Below are positions 1 through 10,855 of a stretch of 64,000 bases of DNA, piece by piece; position 1 is the stretch's first letter; the number at the start of each line of letters is the position of its first letter. This DNA is from Perca fluviatilis (taxonomy: Eukaryota > Chordata > Actinopteri > Perciformes > Percidae). The translations under genes were made by a program, and so were the position numbers. Where the stretch lies: the NCBI RefSeq assembly GCF_010015445.1, contig NC_053133.1:5434200-5498199 (forward strand). The letters are read 5' to 3'. Under the pieces are notes generated by a model, which did no database searches, was not told the DNA's origin, and was given only the letters and a program-made list of their open reading frames with translations.

Positions 1-61
1 GGATGCATCAGTTCCCATTTTTGCAAACCATACATAATTACAAAGGAAAATATTACTGAAA

Positions 62-373
62 ATGCGCTTCAGGTGTTTGGATAGGTCAGGAGGCACTTTA
101 CAGTACAGTCCTCAAAAAGTCGCAGCATTCTTTGTGGCTTGTTGTGTTTTACACAACATTTCCATGAATCATGGATGTGTTGATGACATAAATGAGGAAA
201 TATTAGAGGACTTAAGGAGTCTCGGGATCTGGTCCGGGAGTAATGCGCGATGCGCTCCTAGTGGAGCGGGTGGACGGAGATGGAGTGGGGGGAAGAGGAA
301 GGGGCACAACAGGAGCAGGTGGTGCGTTTGGAGGCCCACGCTCCATGGTTGCAGCAATCCTCTCCAGACTTGA
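62..373 (+). pseudogene. Harbinger transposase (HARBI1-like), C-terminal fragment
   Basis: The first 55 or so residues match the tail of the HARBI1-type DDE nuclease. Visible are the RFRCLDRSGGTLQYSP block and the VACCVLHNI helix, which in this family follow the last catalytic acidic residue. An acidic end (EEILEDL) follows, after which the reading frame runs into non-homologous sequence. The catalytic core lies upstream of the window or is deleted, so the copy is inactive as shown. Family assignment is firm for the first half only. Confidence 0.7.
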
Positions 374-508
374 GGAGATGCGCCCGAGGGGCCGCAGCAA
401 CATCGCCACCCGGCCAAGACGGGCATTTATTACTTTGCCGCATCTCGCATCGGCAGCTCCCGCTGGCGTGCGCCAGGCAAATCCGCTGTCATAATAGCAA
501 TACGCCAT
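212..508 (-). pseudogene. Possible Harbinger accessory (Myb-like) protein, C-terminal part
   Basis: An antisense reading frame of 98 residues overlaps the transposase tail. It is rich in Pro, Ser and Arg (PAPVVPLPLPPTPSPS) after a helical stretch with RISSSLERIAATMERG. Harbinger elements carry a second gene for a SANT/Myb-like DNA-binding protein in the opposite direction, and its C-terminus typically has such a low-complexity plus helical tail. No SANT domain is present here. The assignment rests on position and composition. Confidence 0.35.
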
Positions 509-740
509 GGAACAAGTGCGCCTGCTCTTAAAGGGAATGTGAGATGACGCTCTGATTGGTTATTTTCACGTTACGCCCAAACCACACCTAGCTACTTTAG
601 ACCAACCCATTTTAGATTTGCGTCAGGCGCAAGAGTCATTTATCCCGCCGTTATAATTGCAACAGCGCCCGAGATCCGCCCACAAAGCTACTTGCGTTTT
701 GCATTTCATACTTGCGTTTCAGATCGTTAAAATAGGGCCC

Positions 741-2690
741 CAAAACCGCCACAGTCCACAATATTAATGGTTGTGTCCGCAGCTGAATTGGCGCATGTGC
801 ATGATTACAATACAGCACATTGAGACAATAAATGAGACATGGAAACTCATTTGCATGCCATCATCACTCACATGCACTTATAATCACTTATAATCACACT
901 AAGGTCTGGAACCCCACAGTATGCATCCTGTCATATGTGTAAAATATCGAAAATGAAAGCGACACTAACAGCTACAGCACTTTGAGCTGAACAACTGAAG
1001 GAGTTTCTGCAGATGTCCAGACGCTCAGAGCAAATTGAGGTCCATCCCCACCGGCCTGGTGAATCTTTTGACAATCTTTATAAAGAAGGGACATTACATG
1101 ATTTGAGTTCGTTAAAAGTGATTTACATTTTCAGCCAGCTGCCTAGATGTAATATTTGTTATTGGTATGTGCCTATGAATGTTAAACCATTTAAAAATGT
1201 CAATTTAAATACAAAAAATGAAATGAAAATAAGAACATTATTACTTTGTCATGCCTGTTCGAAAAAGTTTGAATTTAGCCACTTTACAGGAGTGATGAAG
1301 AGGAGTGTGAAAGAATGAATAAAGGGATCAAGAGGCTAAAGAATTGTGCAAATGTTTACTTCTGCATTCATTGCAAAAAGCAATGGATAATTAGAATGAC
1401 ATTTAGCATAGCCAACGGTTTCCGGCAGGGTTGTCCAGCGTCGGATTTTGTTTTGCAGCACATCATTAAATATCAACATGGCATCAATCTCAGGGCTGCG
1501 GCCATGAACAAACAAGCAAACGCTCATCAGCGGTGGCTGCAGCGGTGTCAGGAGACGCAGGTGGGTGGAGTATCACCAGCTTCCCTCAGCTGCTAAATAA
1601 GGTGAAACCGGTGCTTTCTGCTAATATGCAACTGACCCTCTGACAAGCGCTATCTCCTTGCTCAAGCTATGCAGAGAAATCCAGGAGGTCACATTAGCAG
1701 GCTAGTTATAACAGAATGCCAAATGTCTGTCAGCGCATTCAGGACTAAAATGCTGTAGCTGCACCATGAGTTGCCATCTATCTGAGGTTTAATGTGACAA
1801 CACTGGACCACTCATAATGTATGGGCAGCCATTAGCCGAGAGGGGAACGAACATGGCCTGCATATGACATGATCCCTATCTCTTGTCTTTCATTTCTCTC
1901 CCTCTTTCTCCCCACACTTGAATTAATGATATAGGCACCCAGGAGAGGAAGGGATCGAGTGCTCTCCATGTTATTTAAATCATAACCCTTTTTCCACTAA
2001 GGGTGTGTGTGTGGGGGGGTCAAATGTGGTGGTGCTATAAGAGCGATACATGCAAGAACATGGCTTTAACATAAGGGGCCAAGCAACCGCTGTGTATGTT
2101 TTCACATTAATGCAGAAGGGCATATCGATCCCGGATGCTGACTCTGGAATGAAGCCAGTGAGTTTGAGCAAAGCTCATTAAGCCCTTTGCATCCCTCTGG
2201 CTGCATTCAACAAACACACTGAGATTAAAGAAAGAAGAAAAGACACAACACAAAACTCAGGTCACGTTCAAGGAGGCCTCAAACGCTCACGTAAAGGAGA
2301 AGCTTATTGAATATGTAGCTGCACATGAATCCTTTCTCTGGAGGGTGGAGATTCCTCAGCATCCATTGGCAACTCTAGAGCAGAGTATGGAATTCAAAGA
2401 GTGGTATACACTGGATAACACCTGGATTGGCTAGAATTTAATTTAATTTAAATTTGGTCTCTATCTGATGATGTTATGGGGAAAGCCTTCATCCACTAAC
2501 GTACACGTTAGAGAATTCCAGATCATCTGGTATGCTTTTATACCATATTTCACTTATTTTATTTCATTTGTTTTATTTATTTATTTATTTATAACTATGA
2601 TTACCATAACTGTCATTTTTACTATGATTAATGTCAGTATTAAAAAAAGAGAATACAAAATGAAATATTTACAAAGTTGATGTATTACAG
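741..2690. other. Non-coding, no gene recognised
   Basis: The stretch is AT-rich with short unsupported reading frames only. The reading frames at 1013-1596 do not resemble a known domain and have no good splice context. A G-rich run lies near 2010-2025. Nothing else could be supported. Confidence 0.5.
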
Positions 2691-2810
2691 TGATGCTGTT
2701 TGTGAACCCTTTAGAATTTTCTGCATTTCTGCATAAATGTGATGTTATCAGATCTTCATTCCAGTCTTAAAACTAAATAAAGAGGGCCCAGTATAACAAC
2801 TAATACAAAA

Positions 2811-2975
2811 ACCCTTGTGTTGACTTTGGTTCAAATTGACCCGTTTTAAATTTTTGTTTTATATCAGAAAATATGGGACATAGAAATAAGCGCTGAAAAT
2901 GTGTAGAAGATTTAACTTCATTTTAACTTTAATTTTAGAAGAAATTTAACAATTTAAAATGTTGGAAAAAGCAAA
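2811..2975. mobile_element. Truncated copy of the CCCTTGTGTTG-ended MITE
   Basis: The terminus ACCCTTGTGTTGACTT followed by a TTTTATATCAGAAAATATGG-type interior matches, in reverse orientation, the complete 163-bp element at 48210-48372. Only one terminal repeat is present; the other side fades into A-rich sequence around 2975. The complete copy is flanked by TTAA, so this is a broken member of a piggyBac-like MITE family. Confidence 0.55.
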
Positions 2976-3049
2976 AACAAAAAGGTGTAAAAAGAAATGT
3001 AAGTAAAAAAATAAGTGTTTTTTTCAAGGTTGACAGGAAGACAATGTCT

Positions 3050-3262
3050 TTGTTGGAAAAAGTATGTGAACCAGATGAGTTCATTTTGAGGGGCAATTTG
3101 AATCATGTGTTTCAATCAAATGGGATGACAATCAGGTGTGAGTTTTAGTGGTCCCTGTGCTGTTGAAAGAGTATAAATCTGGGTCATTCAGACAAAGGCT
3201 GGTCTTCACCACACAGGTTTGCGGAAGTGTGCCTCGAGATTTCTGCGGAGCTCAGATGAAGG
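3050..3262 (+). mobile_element. Tc1/mariner-type relic, 5' piece
   Basis: The block with AAAAAGTATGTGAACC and the later TCTTCACCACACAGGTTTG resembles the end and early interior of a widespread fish Tc1/mariner family. A related terminus-like piece (TGTGAACCCTTTAGAATTTT) lies at about 2699-2718. No transposase reading frame survives here; a catalytic-core scrap in the same orientation is found near 5605-5660, beyond the Harbinger and LINE insertions. The assignment is from recognition only. Confidence 0.35.
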
Positions 3263-3419
3263 ACTCTGGGGGGCCTCATTTATAAAACCTGTTATTTGTT
3301 AAACCTTTGTCTGGGGTGGCTTTCTAACAATAATTTGCAACACAATTTTCTGGCTGGAACTGGCTGCTCACTCCCTTCCACAACCCACAAACCACGGCCC
3401 AAAACAGCTTCAACGTTCG

Positions 3420-3605
3420 GTGGTGGAGCACGCCATCGGGCATTTAAAATCATGCTGGAGATGCCTGGATATGTCTGGAGGAGTCCTATTATATGTGCCT
3501 GAAAAGGTGTGTCGGATGATTAGGGCCTGTGCTGTATTGCACAACATGGCACAACGTAATGGAGTCCCTCCACCTGCGTTAATGCCAATTGAAGAAGGCC
3601 CATAA
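3420..3605 (+). pseudogene. Harbinger transposase, C-terminal fragment
   Basis: About 60 residues resemble the HARBI1 tail: EHAIGHLKSCWRCLDMSGG, then YVPEKVCRMIRACAVLHNMA. The EHAIGHLK segment corresponds to the helix that carries the third catalytic acidic residue in this DDE family. The upstream 350 or so residues are absent; only about 130 bp separate this fragment from the left terminal repeat. The reading frame stops normally after PIEEGP. It cannot code for an active nuclease. Confidence 0.75.
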
Positions 3606-3692
3606 GCGCAGGGCATGTACGACAAAGGCCACACAGCAGTTATTGTATATTGCGAACAAGTGATGCAACATTTATGAAATGTAAGACAACAA

Positions 3693-4609
3693 TTACTTTT
3701 TCAATTCTTTTATTGTATTACAAATGTCAGTTAATACATTGCTTATATTACGCACTTCGGTGGTCAAATTATTAATCGATGAAATGATTTCACTCTGTGA
3801 CTGTAGCACGGCATCAGTGAGGACACGGCCGTGTGCCTCACATGGGCCGCGACTGGAGTTTGGCGGAGTAAAGCGGTCGGCGCTGATGGGCTGTGTGTGT
3901 ATGGAGAGGTCGTCCCTGGCGGGACCTGGAGCAATGGAACCGCTACTCGCAGATGTGGATAGGTCATTGGAGGAGCCTGCCGTAAGGGAGTTGGAGCCGC
4001 TTGTGCTTGACACAGCAGGTGCTGGGAGGTCACTGCTTGCAGGCCGCCTGGTGTGAGGCGCAATCTCCGTAGTTCATCCTCTTCACAAATTCGTATCACA
4101 AATAAAAGAAAATTATTAAGAGACTGTTGTGATTTGTGGTGTTGGCTTTATTCTTAAATGCATCTACTTTATAGAAAATCCCCCCAAAAAAAAAAAAAAC
4201 GTACCTTCATCGGTGTCCCCCTCCTCCTCAGGCACAATTCCAGACAATACAACCTCTCCAATAATACCAGTGATTCTCTCATCTGAAGCCGACGGCGCCT
4301 GCAAACCCGAACCACTTCCTGTGGCGGGTGCACTTTGTTTGTAGGCCGAGATGCACTTTTTTGCGTCCAGCTTCAAGTCATACCATTTCTTTTTACTTCG
4401 TCAATGGTTCTTGGAGCTGAACTAACTTTATTGACAGCATCGGTTGTACGCTGCCACTCTATTTTTTTCGCTCGGTTCAAAATACCTTTTTTAAGGCCTC
4501 CAAACAAGATTTTGTTTTGATGTTCTACCTCTGTTAGGATCACCGCGATCTCACAATCACTGAATAGTGTTTTATTTCCCCATTTTTCTGTTTCATGATT
4601 GGTCATCAA
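3693..4609 (-). pseudogene. Harbinger second gene, SANT/Myb-like DNA-binding protein
   Basis: Read from 4609 downward, the first 70 residues form a SANT/Myb-like domain (FSDCEIAVILTEVEHQNKIL, then IEWQRTTDAVN and RTIDEVK), similar to domains that bind transposon ends in Harbinger systems. At about 4390 the frame breaks by one base in an A-run; the next frame continues with the LKLDAKKCISAY end of the domain and an acidic linker. A GTACGT donor near 4200 and an AG acceptor near 4080 suggest one intron. The last exon (about 106 residues, 4013-3693) is Ser-rich and ends in a helix, SEIISSINNLTTEVRNISN. One frameshift makes the gene non-functional as read, though it is otherwise nearly complete. 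Confidence 0.65.
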
Positions 4610-4876
4610 GGGCTCCTTTACAAGGCTGGAATATTCATTGATTGATTGACATGGACCTTATTAGGACAAATATGGGACAGCCTTGGGAGGAGCATGAGGC
4701 CTGGCACGACCGCATAAGGTAACGCACGTCCGTATTTATAACGAGAAGAGTCTGTACAGGTGTGCGCCGCATGGTGTTATAAATCAGAATGTTTTTGCGT
4801 ATGAAAATTCAGACTTTTCAGCACATGAAATCTTTCAGAATAGAATCTACGCAGAGTTTTATAAATGAGGCCCCCG

Positions 4877-5182
4877 GACTGGTTTTCTTCCTATCTCTCA
4901 GATAGGAGTTTTCCTGTATCACTTGGTCCCTACGTGTCTGAAACTGTTGCACTTTCCTGTGGAGTGCATCAGGGTTCTGTGTTAGTTCCTATTTTAATTG
5001 CATTGTATATCCATCCCCTAGGTCATATTATAAGCCAATTTAAAGGTATCTCATATCACTCTTACACTGATGATGTCCACTTGTATGTCTCTTTTAAGCC
5101 TGATGAGATAGACAAACTGACTGTTTTGCCCAATTGTCTGACTGCCATTAACCCTAAATTTGTCATGTATTTAGTATACTAG
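4877..5182 (+). pseudogene. LINE reverse transcriptase fragment (L2/CR1-type)
   Basis: About 95 residues of the palm/fingers region are readable: WFSSYLSDRSFPVSLG, CGVHQGSV and SYTDDVHLYVSF. The last corresponds to the YADD catalytic box, changed here to YTDD. The same blocks occur in the longer LINE at 54.2-58.5 kb, so both belong to one broad family. The fragment begins directly beside the Harbinger right end and loses similarity at about 5160 without a LINE 3' end. Confidence 0.75.
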
Positions 5183-5289
5183 CTTCAAACATTTTTATCA
5201 TACAAGCATGGCAAAAAAGAAACCTTATATTTTCCACTTTCTAATGTGTCCACTGCCAAATGTTTAGATTTTTAAAATTACGTGAATTA

Positions 5290-5680
5290 GATGAAAATAA
5301 ACTTTTCACATCAGTCACAGCAGTTAAGATTCCACAGGGAGAGCACAAACCCAACAGAAAATATACAACAATGATGTGTATGACGGGATTACAAGGTGAA
5401 TGCCAAGAAGAACGTTGCTGCCCATCGAAAGTTTGTTAAAGGCCAACAAGAACAAGAACCCTATTGGAAGGTTGTTCTATAGACGGAGTCTAAAATATAA
5501 CTTTTTGGTTTAAATGATGACCAAGACTGTGTGCAATCATTGACATGACTATGAATTCTTGATTGAAAATTCCACAGTACAATTAGTATTTATTCATAAC
5601 TGAAACTCAACAAAAGGTGGGTCCTGCAGCAAGACAATGACCCTATACACACAAGTCAGGGGTGTAGAAGATTAACTGAA
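5290..5680 (+). pseudogene. Tc1/mariner transposase relic
   Basis: At 5605-5650 one frame reads WVLQQDNDPIHTSQ, matching the QQDNDPKHT motif around the second catalytic Asp of Tc1/mariner DDE transposases. Upstream sequence is decayed with many stops. The piece has the same orientation as the Tc1-like relic at 3050-3262 and may be the other half of one element split by later insertions; that link is inferred. Confidence 0.45.
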
Positions 5681-5898
5681 AGTGGTTTGGAGCGAGCGCT
5701 TGCATGTCAGTCAGCAGCTGGCTCGCGGTGAGAAGAACCAGAGTGCACAGAGCAAAAATCGGTTCTCCTGCTGCACGCAATTTTGACTTATTTAACAATC
5801 CTCTTGTCGAAATGTTTTTCTGCCACAAACGCAACCGCTGCCTCGGCTGAACTCGACATATAACGCCGCAGCTTGCTTGTCTAGTGTGTGGAATGTGG

Positions 5899-6028
5899 TA
5901 GTCTTGCTTTGCAAGACCTTCCTCCGAAGTCCAAGGCAACGGCTATCCGGCCTAAATGGGTGAAACCCGATGGAATTTCTGTCGGCAACGGAGCAATCCC
6001 GGAAGTGGAACGTCGAGGATATAGACTA
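5899..6028 (-). mobile_element. 130-bp MITE (TAGTCT ends, 9-bp TSD family)
   Basis: One end is TAGTCTTGCTTTGCAAGACC and the other, read inward, TAGTCTATATCCTCGACGTT. Flanks are GGAATGTGG (5890-5898) and GGATGTGG (6029-6036), a 9-bp duplication with one base lost. It is the short, inverted relative of the copies at 29665-30098 and 61530-61916, sharing GCAATCCCGGAAGTGGAACG. Confidence 0.7.
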
Positions 6029-6037
6029 GGATGTGGT

Positions 6038-6726
6038 AACCACCAGGGCGGACGAATCATGTTCCGGCTGTGGGCTGTGCACTGGATCACATGTGTCCTC
6101 CTGTATCAGGCGGTGGCAAAGCCGCACAGAAGCTCACTCCAGCGATCAGGGTTACAATAATATGTTTATCCAATACAATTATCCATGTTAACAAGGACAC
6201 TGTCTGCGCTGTTTTCTCAGCTTTATGCTGCTATATAAGATACGCAGTTACACAGGTGTTTAGGGGTGAGTACCAACTGGCGGTAATCAGTAAGAAATGA
6301 AGGTACTCATATGGACACAAATCAGAAGTACCGGGACTCAGTACCGGTGAGTTCCGGCACATTTCCGGCACTGTTGCTGCTTAAAAGGGACACACCAGGT
6401 ACTAAATACAAAAGTTCACATTTTTCTCGACAAAGATAATTAATGTTGAATACATTTGCTCAATACAAAATGAAGAAATTTTGTTGTGTTATTTCTTTAA
6501 CTGGTGTCCTCCTTTGTATATTTTTAGGACTAAAGATCTGCTAACATTTTGACATCTATGCAGAAATAGTCCTGCCTTTTTAATGCATTGCTATGTTTTG
6601 TTACATACTATCATTCAGCTGAAAAGGTGTGAAGCTAGAGGATGTGAATCTCACTGCAACTAGTGGTCAAAACCCGACACGGGGTACCTATTAAGTCTGC
6701 AGTCTACTCATACGAATGTTTTTCTG

Positions 6727-6729
<3 letters not shown>
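6038..6729. other. Non-coding, probable old DNA-transposon sequence
   Basis: No gene was recognised. The section near 6330-6390 has GTACCGGGACTCAGTACCGG followed by GTTCCGGCACATTTCCGGCA, an inverted and repeated motif like that found near hAT ends. No matching second end or target duplication could be found. Confidence 0.3.

Positions 6730-6801
<72 letters not shown>
6730..6801. repeat. (GT)n microsatellite
   Basis: About 36 uninterrupted GT units. Reading frames across it are artefacts of the repeat. Confidence 0.97.
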
Positions 6802-6803
<2 letters not shown>

Positions 6804-6904
6804 CTTGTTTAACTATATTCGTGCGGTCCAAAACCGGGAGTCCAGTATACTTGTGGGGTCCCGACAGCTTTGTGGAGCCAAAATGCTGGACCCCACAAGT
6901 TTAA

Positions 6905-7039
6905 AGGGCTGTGTGAGGGTTAAGACTTGGTTGTAGGATTAGGGTTAGAATTAGGTTATGGTTAGGGTAAGGGTTAAGGTTAAGCATTTAGTTGTGATGG
7001 TTAAGGTTAGGGTAAGGGGCTAGGGTATGCATTATGTCA
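6905..7039. repeat. Degenerate TTAGGG-like array in a GT-flanked repeat
   Basis: Many variants of GGTTAGGGT, GGTTAAGG and GGGTTAAG follow one another. The unit lies between the (GT)n at 6730-6801 and a second (GT)n at about 8344-8362, together with GTCCCCACAA motifs on both sides. This arrangement (GT tract, GTCCCC, TTAGGG-like, GTCCCC, GT tract) is common in fish and need not mean a telomere. The hAT element 7048-8309 was inserted into it. Confidence 0.75.
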
Positions 7040-7378
7040 ATGACAGGCAGACCCGTCGCTAGACCTCAGTCTTAAGGGGGGCACATGAAATACATGGGGG
7101 GGCACAATTATTATTGGCGTACAGTACGTATATGTATAATAATCATATACTCTTGTTATACTATTCGCACATAATCATCACGTTAAACATAACCAACAGC
7201 AATATGACCAGGTAGCCTATATAGCCTACAACACATTACATAGAAGCAATGTTATGAATATCCATAAAACACTTGACTATACAACATATTAGATGTAACA
7301 CCAGAAGCATCTCTCAAACATTGCATTTTAAAGCAGTCAACAGAAGGATATGCATTGCTATGCATGTGCCATGAGAGA

Positions 7379-7380
<2 letters not shown>

Positions 7381-7414
<34 letters not shown>
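7381..7414. repeat. (CA)n microsatellite inside the hAT element
   Basis: About 16 CA units within the 7048-8309 element. Confidence 0.95.
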
Positions 7415-7417
<3 letters not shown>

Positions 7418-7429
7418 ACTTTGAACCTA

Positions 7430-7960
7430 CCGGTACTTTGAGTGGAGGCAGCCTGTCCTCTCTTCAGTCCCTCCTGTCATTTGAAGCTGCATGCTTATTT
7501 AAGTCCTTGTCTGTAAATCTTAAACCCCTTAATGAAGAAGGTCGCGTCCGATGATACAGATGTGAATTTCCTGCAGGCATAACAAAATGTGGAGTCCTTT
7601 TCCACGAGTAGCCTACGCAAGCCAGTCCCTGTTCAAATACCAGCTAGAGGAACTTTTTTTTTTAACCAAACATTTTGACTGGATATTTCCTCAACACAAC
7701 CTGTTTGGGTTTGTCCGTCACACCCCCTGATTCAACAGTTAGTTGTGGCCCAAATGCTGCCCCAGTCGCAGTTGCACTTGACCTGCAGGTCCTGCCAGGC
7801 CCAGGGTCGGGCTCCACGGAGCTACTAGCATCAGGCTCAGACTGTCGTCCAGGGGCTCCTTCTCCAACGACAACATCAGGAGGCGTCGGTGCCGTATCCA
7901 ATTTGGCAGAGGAGAATGTTGGTGGGCTTTTCAACCACTTACCATCACGAACTGAAGCGA
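7430..7960 (-). pseudogene. hAT transposase, N-terminal relic
   Basis: From 7960 downward the protein begins KSPPTFSSAKLDT, goes through a Pro/Gly-rich linker, and reaches LTVESGGVTDKPKQVVLRKY. After 7662 the frame is broken, but scraps such as STFCYACRKF resemble the TTF-type zinc-binding segment found near the N-terminus of ZMYM/hAT transposases. The catalytic DDE region and dimerisation domain are absent. Confidence 0.55.
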
Positions 7961-8317
7961 GTAAGCCAGCGAAAACTCAAACAGCTTTCAAAAATGTGCG
8001 GTAACTGTTGAGCAGCTACACTGACGTAGGCTACGTCACGTCGTAGCCTAACTTTCTTTTTAGTAAGGCCGTGATAGGCTGTTGCAGTTTAGATTCCCAT
8101 CAATCAAACAAAAATCACACCATTGTTTATTTATATTTATAATGTTTTAATGATAAAGAATATAACATTAATGCAACACAAAATTAGCAACTATGATAAT
8201 ATAAAATTAAAGTAATTTTTTTAAGAGATCTGTGCCTCAAGTGGGGGGGGCACAAGCATTTTTTGGGGCGGGCCCGGCCCCCTATGGCCCGCCCATAGCG
8301 ACGGGTATGATGACAGG

Positions 8318-8823
8318 TCCCCACAAAGATAGTGCCACAAACCTGTGTGTGTGTGTGTGTGTTTAGGTCTGTACTCCCTGCAGTGGTCTATCATAATCCA
8401 ACAGGCTATTGCTTAAAACGTGTCATTGGTTTTCTATCAGTAAATTGCAATGGTTTGGTGTACCACAAGTGGCCAAGACCACCTTAATCCTTCAATGAGT
8501 ATACATCATCACAAGTATTTGAGTGGCTGAAGGCAGGTATGTGGGCTCTTTAAAAAAAAATGAACCCGAACAGACTTTCAAAACCTGTATAGATATTAGG
8601 GGGAACAGCAAAATCAGCGCATGCACAAGTATGGAACAGGTCTGGTGTTGGTATAGTAAGCTCCAAGGTTTTCAGTCTCATTACTGGGGAGATTTGTGCT
8701 CAGCGAGCTCCGCCGCCTCGTTTGAAAAGAGCACATCAATGAATGTTGTTGTCATGGTTTCCTTTGTTCCAGCCTTCTTGAAGGAGTCACTTTGGATCGC
8801 TGTAAACTTGCAGTTGCAAAGAA

Positions 8824-8825
<2 letters not shown>
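8318..8825. other. GT-flanked repeat remainder and unassigned sequence
   Basis: 8318-8362 completes the GT/TTAGGG-like repeat (GTCCCCACAAAGATAG followed by GT units). The rest to 8825 is non-coding with no recognised family. Confidence 0.4.

Positions 8826-8915
<90 letters not shown>
8826..8915. repeat. (GT)n microsatellite
   Basis: About 44 GT units, the longest dinucleotide tract of the window. It creates spurious long frames on both strands. Confidence 0.97.
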
Positions 8916-8919
<4 letters not shown>

Positions 8920-10739
8920 CACACGAGGACAGAAGATCTGTGGCAGACCCAGTGAAAGCTTCGCTACCCTTTTAGACAGAGGGAGGAAAAGGGACAAAGA
9001 GAAAGGAAAAACGCTGTCGGTCTGAAGTTATGTCCGAATTTCATTTCGTGGAACATCCCTTGTTTTTTTTCCACTGTTGCTATAGTAACACATCTCTTTA
9101 AATGTGGAAAGTATCTCAATTCAACTTACCCTCTTGGCTTGTAAGTCAGTGAACAAATGGCTAGAGAAAGTTTTCACCAAACTCATGTCACGTTGTGATT
9201 TTTGTATAAAAGCAATTAGCTTAGAAAGGAAAAGAAATGGACGAGCTTGGATTTAACTGGCAGCTTCACAGGGAGGAAACAGGAGCAGATCACTCCTTCT
9301 TTTATTCTCTGCACCGGGTTTCATCAGCAGCTTCAGTATTGTGACCGGGTTGACTCTGAACAGTCCACACATTTTGTATAAAGACTTTGACAGTTATATT
9401 TTTTTCCCTCAGTGCACATGTACAGCATCATCAGATTAGACTTGCAGAGTTATTACACACTGACTCAACAATGGAAAAATACCTAGAGAAACTTCACATA
9501 CGTGAGTGTAAATACTCAAGTACAATTAAAGAAATATGACAAGGTGGGGTAAACTTTTTGAAATATTTGATTCAATCGGTCAGGGATTTAATTAGAACAT
9601 GACCACCAGAATCTACTTTACTTATGAACCTGAATAGCAACACCAGTCGAAGCAGCATTAAAGTGCTTTTAGATTGACAGCACATTGATCTTCCGTCAGG
9701 TGGTCAGAGGTGTTGCTGGTTCCTGGGGGGCCGTACAGGTGTGGAAGACTTTTGGCCTCCACCCTCACATCAACAGGAGGAAAGAAATGATTTTTTTTTT
9801 AAATGTAATTGACGTTTTCACCAGCTGATATCCAAACACACACCTCTGACCCATGATGTTTTTTGCTCATTGCTCGAGAGCCATTTTCTAGCTATGGGCA
9901 GGGTCAGCTGGGATGAATAAAATAAATCTGACACTGACAACAGCTGTCGTCTTTTACCGCCTCCTCTGCTTTTCTATTACCAAACTGACTGTGAGCTGTC
10001 CCAATGAAAGCATTACCACCCTTAAACTATGTTACAAACTCTCTCATTCAGGCTACAGCCCCGAATGTTTGAAGAATAGCCCAGAGAGAGAAAGAGAGAG
10101 ACAGGGAGACAGAGAGACTGTTGATATGAAGTTTTTTTTTCTATTTTCTTCTATTTTTGCCAGACGCCTGAGAGCTCCGCAGCAATTCAGAACAATTCAG
10201 ATTGTGCGGGACATGAAGTTGATTACAGAAACAAAATAAAACATCCGGTTAATTTTCAAAATAAAATACACCATGCTCACGGCGGATCATATTTCCCTGC
10301 ACTAAACCTTGAAAACACAGCACAGAGTTGTTTCCCCTCTACTCCTTTGGTTGGAAACTAACTGGTGTTGGTTTTGTGGTTCTATTCTACGTGAATTCGC
10401 CGGATCTCGTGGGTCCTCATGGCTTCAGCTGTCACTCATGGCCGCAGCCGTTCCGCAACAAATCCGGACCTGGTGGGTATTGACGGACGGCAGAGCAGGG
10501 AGCCATTCCGCAGCCGTTCCGCAACCAGTGGAAATTAGGAGTTAGTGAGAGTATTTTACCCCAATTGCTCACTCAGAACAGCTGGCGGACAGATCACCGA
10601 CAACCCCAATGGAGTACACAAATAAAATCAACAGTGTCTCTGCAGAGGAAACCACAAACCAGTCCGAGAGTCAACACTGCGGTTGTCCTCTCTGAGCAGC
10701 TGATGGATATTTTCTTAGAGTCATTGGAAGTATGAAGTA
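8916..10739. other. Non-coding, no gene recognised
   Basis: There are only short frames with no domain signature. A scrap with AAATACTCAAGTACAA near 9505-9525 resembles the dispersed repeat noted at 10745-10855. Short direct repeats of GCAGCCGTTCCGCAAC occur near 10443 and 10506. Confidence 0.45.
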
Positions 10740-10744
10740 GCATA

Positions 10745-10855
10745 ATATAAAAAATACTCAAGTACAAGTCCCTCCAAGTTGTAGTTAAGTACAGTACTTG
10801 AGTGAATGTACTACATTCTACTACTCTTCATTCAACTGGTTTACCAACTCTGGTC
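10745..10855. repeat. Fragment of a dispersed CAAGTAC/CTTGAGTAAATGTAC repeat
   Basis: The motif GTACAGTACTTGAGTGAATG with AATACTCAAGTACAAGT is repeated at 40918-40972 (ACAGTACTTGAGTAAATG). It belongs to an abundant fish interspersed repeat that I believe is a hAT-derived MITE; no ends were found. Confidence 0.45.

Larger units (their letters stand above)
1..740. mobile_element. PIF/Harbinger DNA transposon, right-hand part
   Basis: The piece holds the C-terminal end of a Harbinger transposase on the plus strand and the end of a second gene on the minus strand, the tail-to-tail layout known for this superfamily. The right end is taken at the GGGCCC motif near 735-740; read inward it gives GGGGCCCTATTTTAACGATC, which resembles termini of fish Harbinger elements. 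The left end lies outside the window or has been lost, so no target duplication could be checked. Non-coding sequence from 540 to 740 forms the subterminal part. Confidence 0.6.
3268..4875. mobile_element. Harbinger-type element with intact terminal repeats
   Basis: The left end GGGGGCCTCATTTATAAAAC (3269-3288) and the right end at 4856-4875 are perfect inverted repeats of 20 bp. Inside are a plus-strand transposase tail and a minus-strand SANT/Myb-like gene meeting tail to tail, as in PIF/Harbinger elements. Most of the transposase is missing, so the 1.6-kb element is a deletion derivative that kept mainly its second gene. The flanks are G/C runs, so the 3-bp target duplication could not be resolved. 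Confidence 0.8.
7048..8309 (-). mobile_element. hAT element with 8-bp TSD
   Basis: The left end CAGACCCGTCGCTAG and the right end, read inward, CATACCCGTCGCTAT form the terminal repeats. Flanks are ATGACAGG at 7040-7047 and again at 8310-8317, a perfect 8-bp duplication typical of hAT. The 1262-bp element keeps only the N-terminal part of a transposase gene on the minus strand and so is non-autonomous. Confidence 0.9.

Noticed and set aside
6716..6936. Cys-Val repeat proteins predicted across the GT tract (also at 8523-9025 and 26617-27024)
   Set aside because: They are translations of (GT)n microsatellites; the flanking residues have no domain and no splice context.
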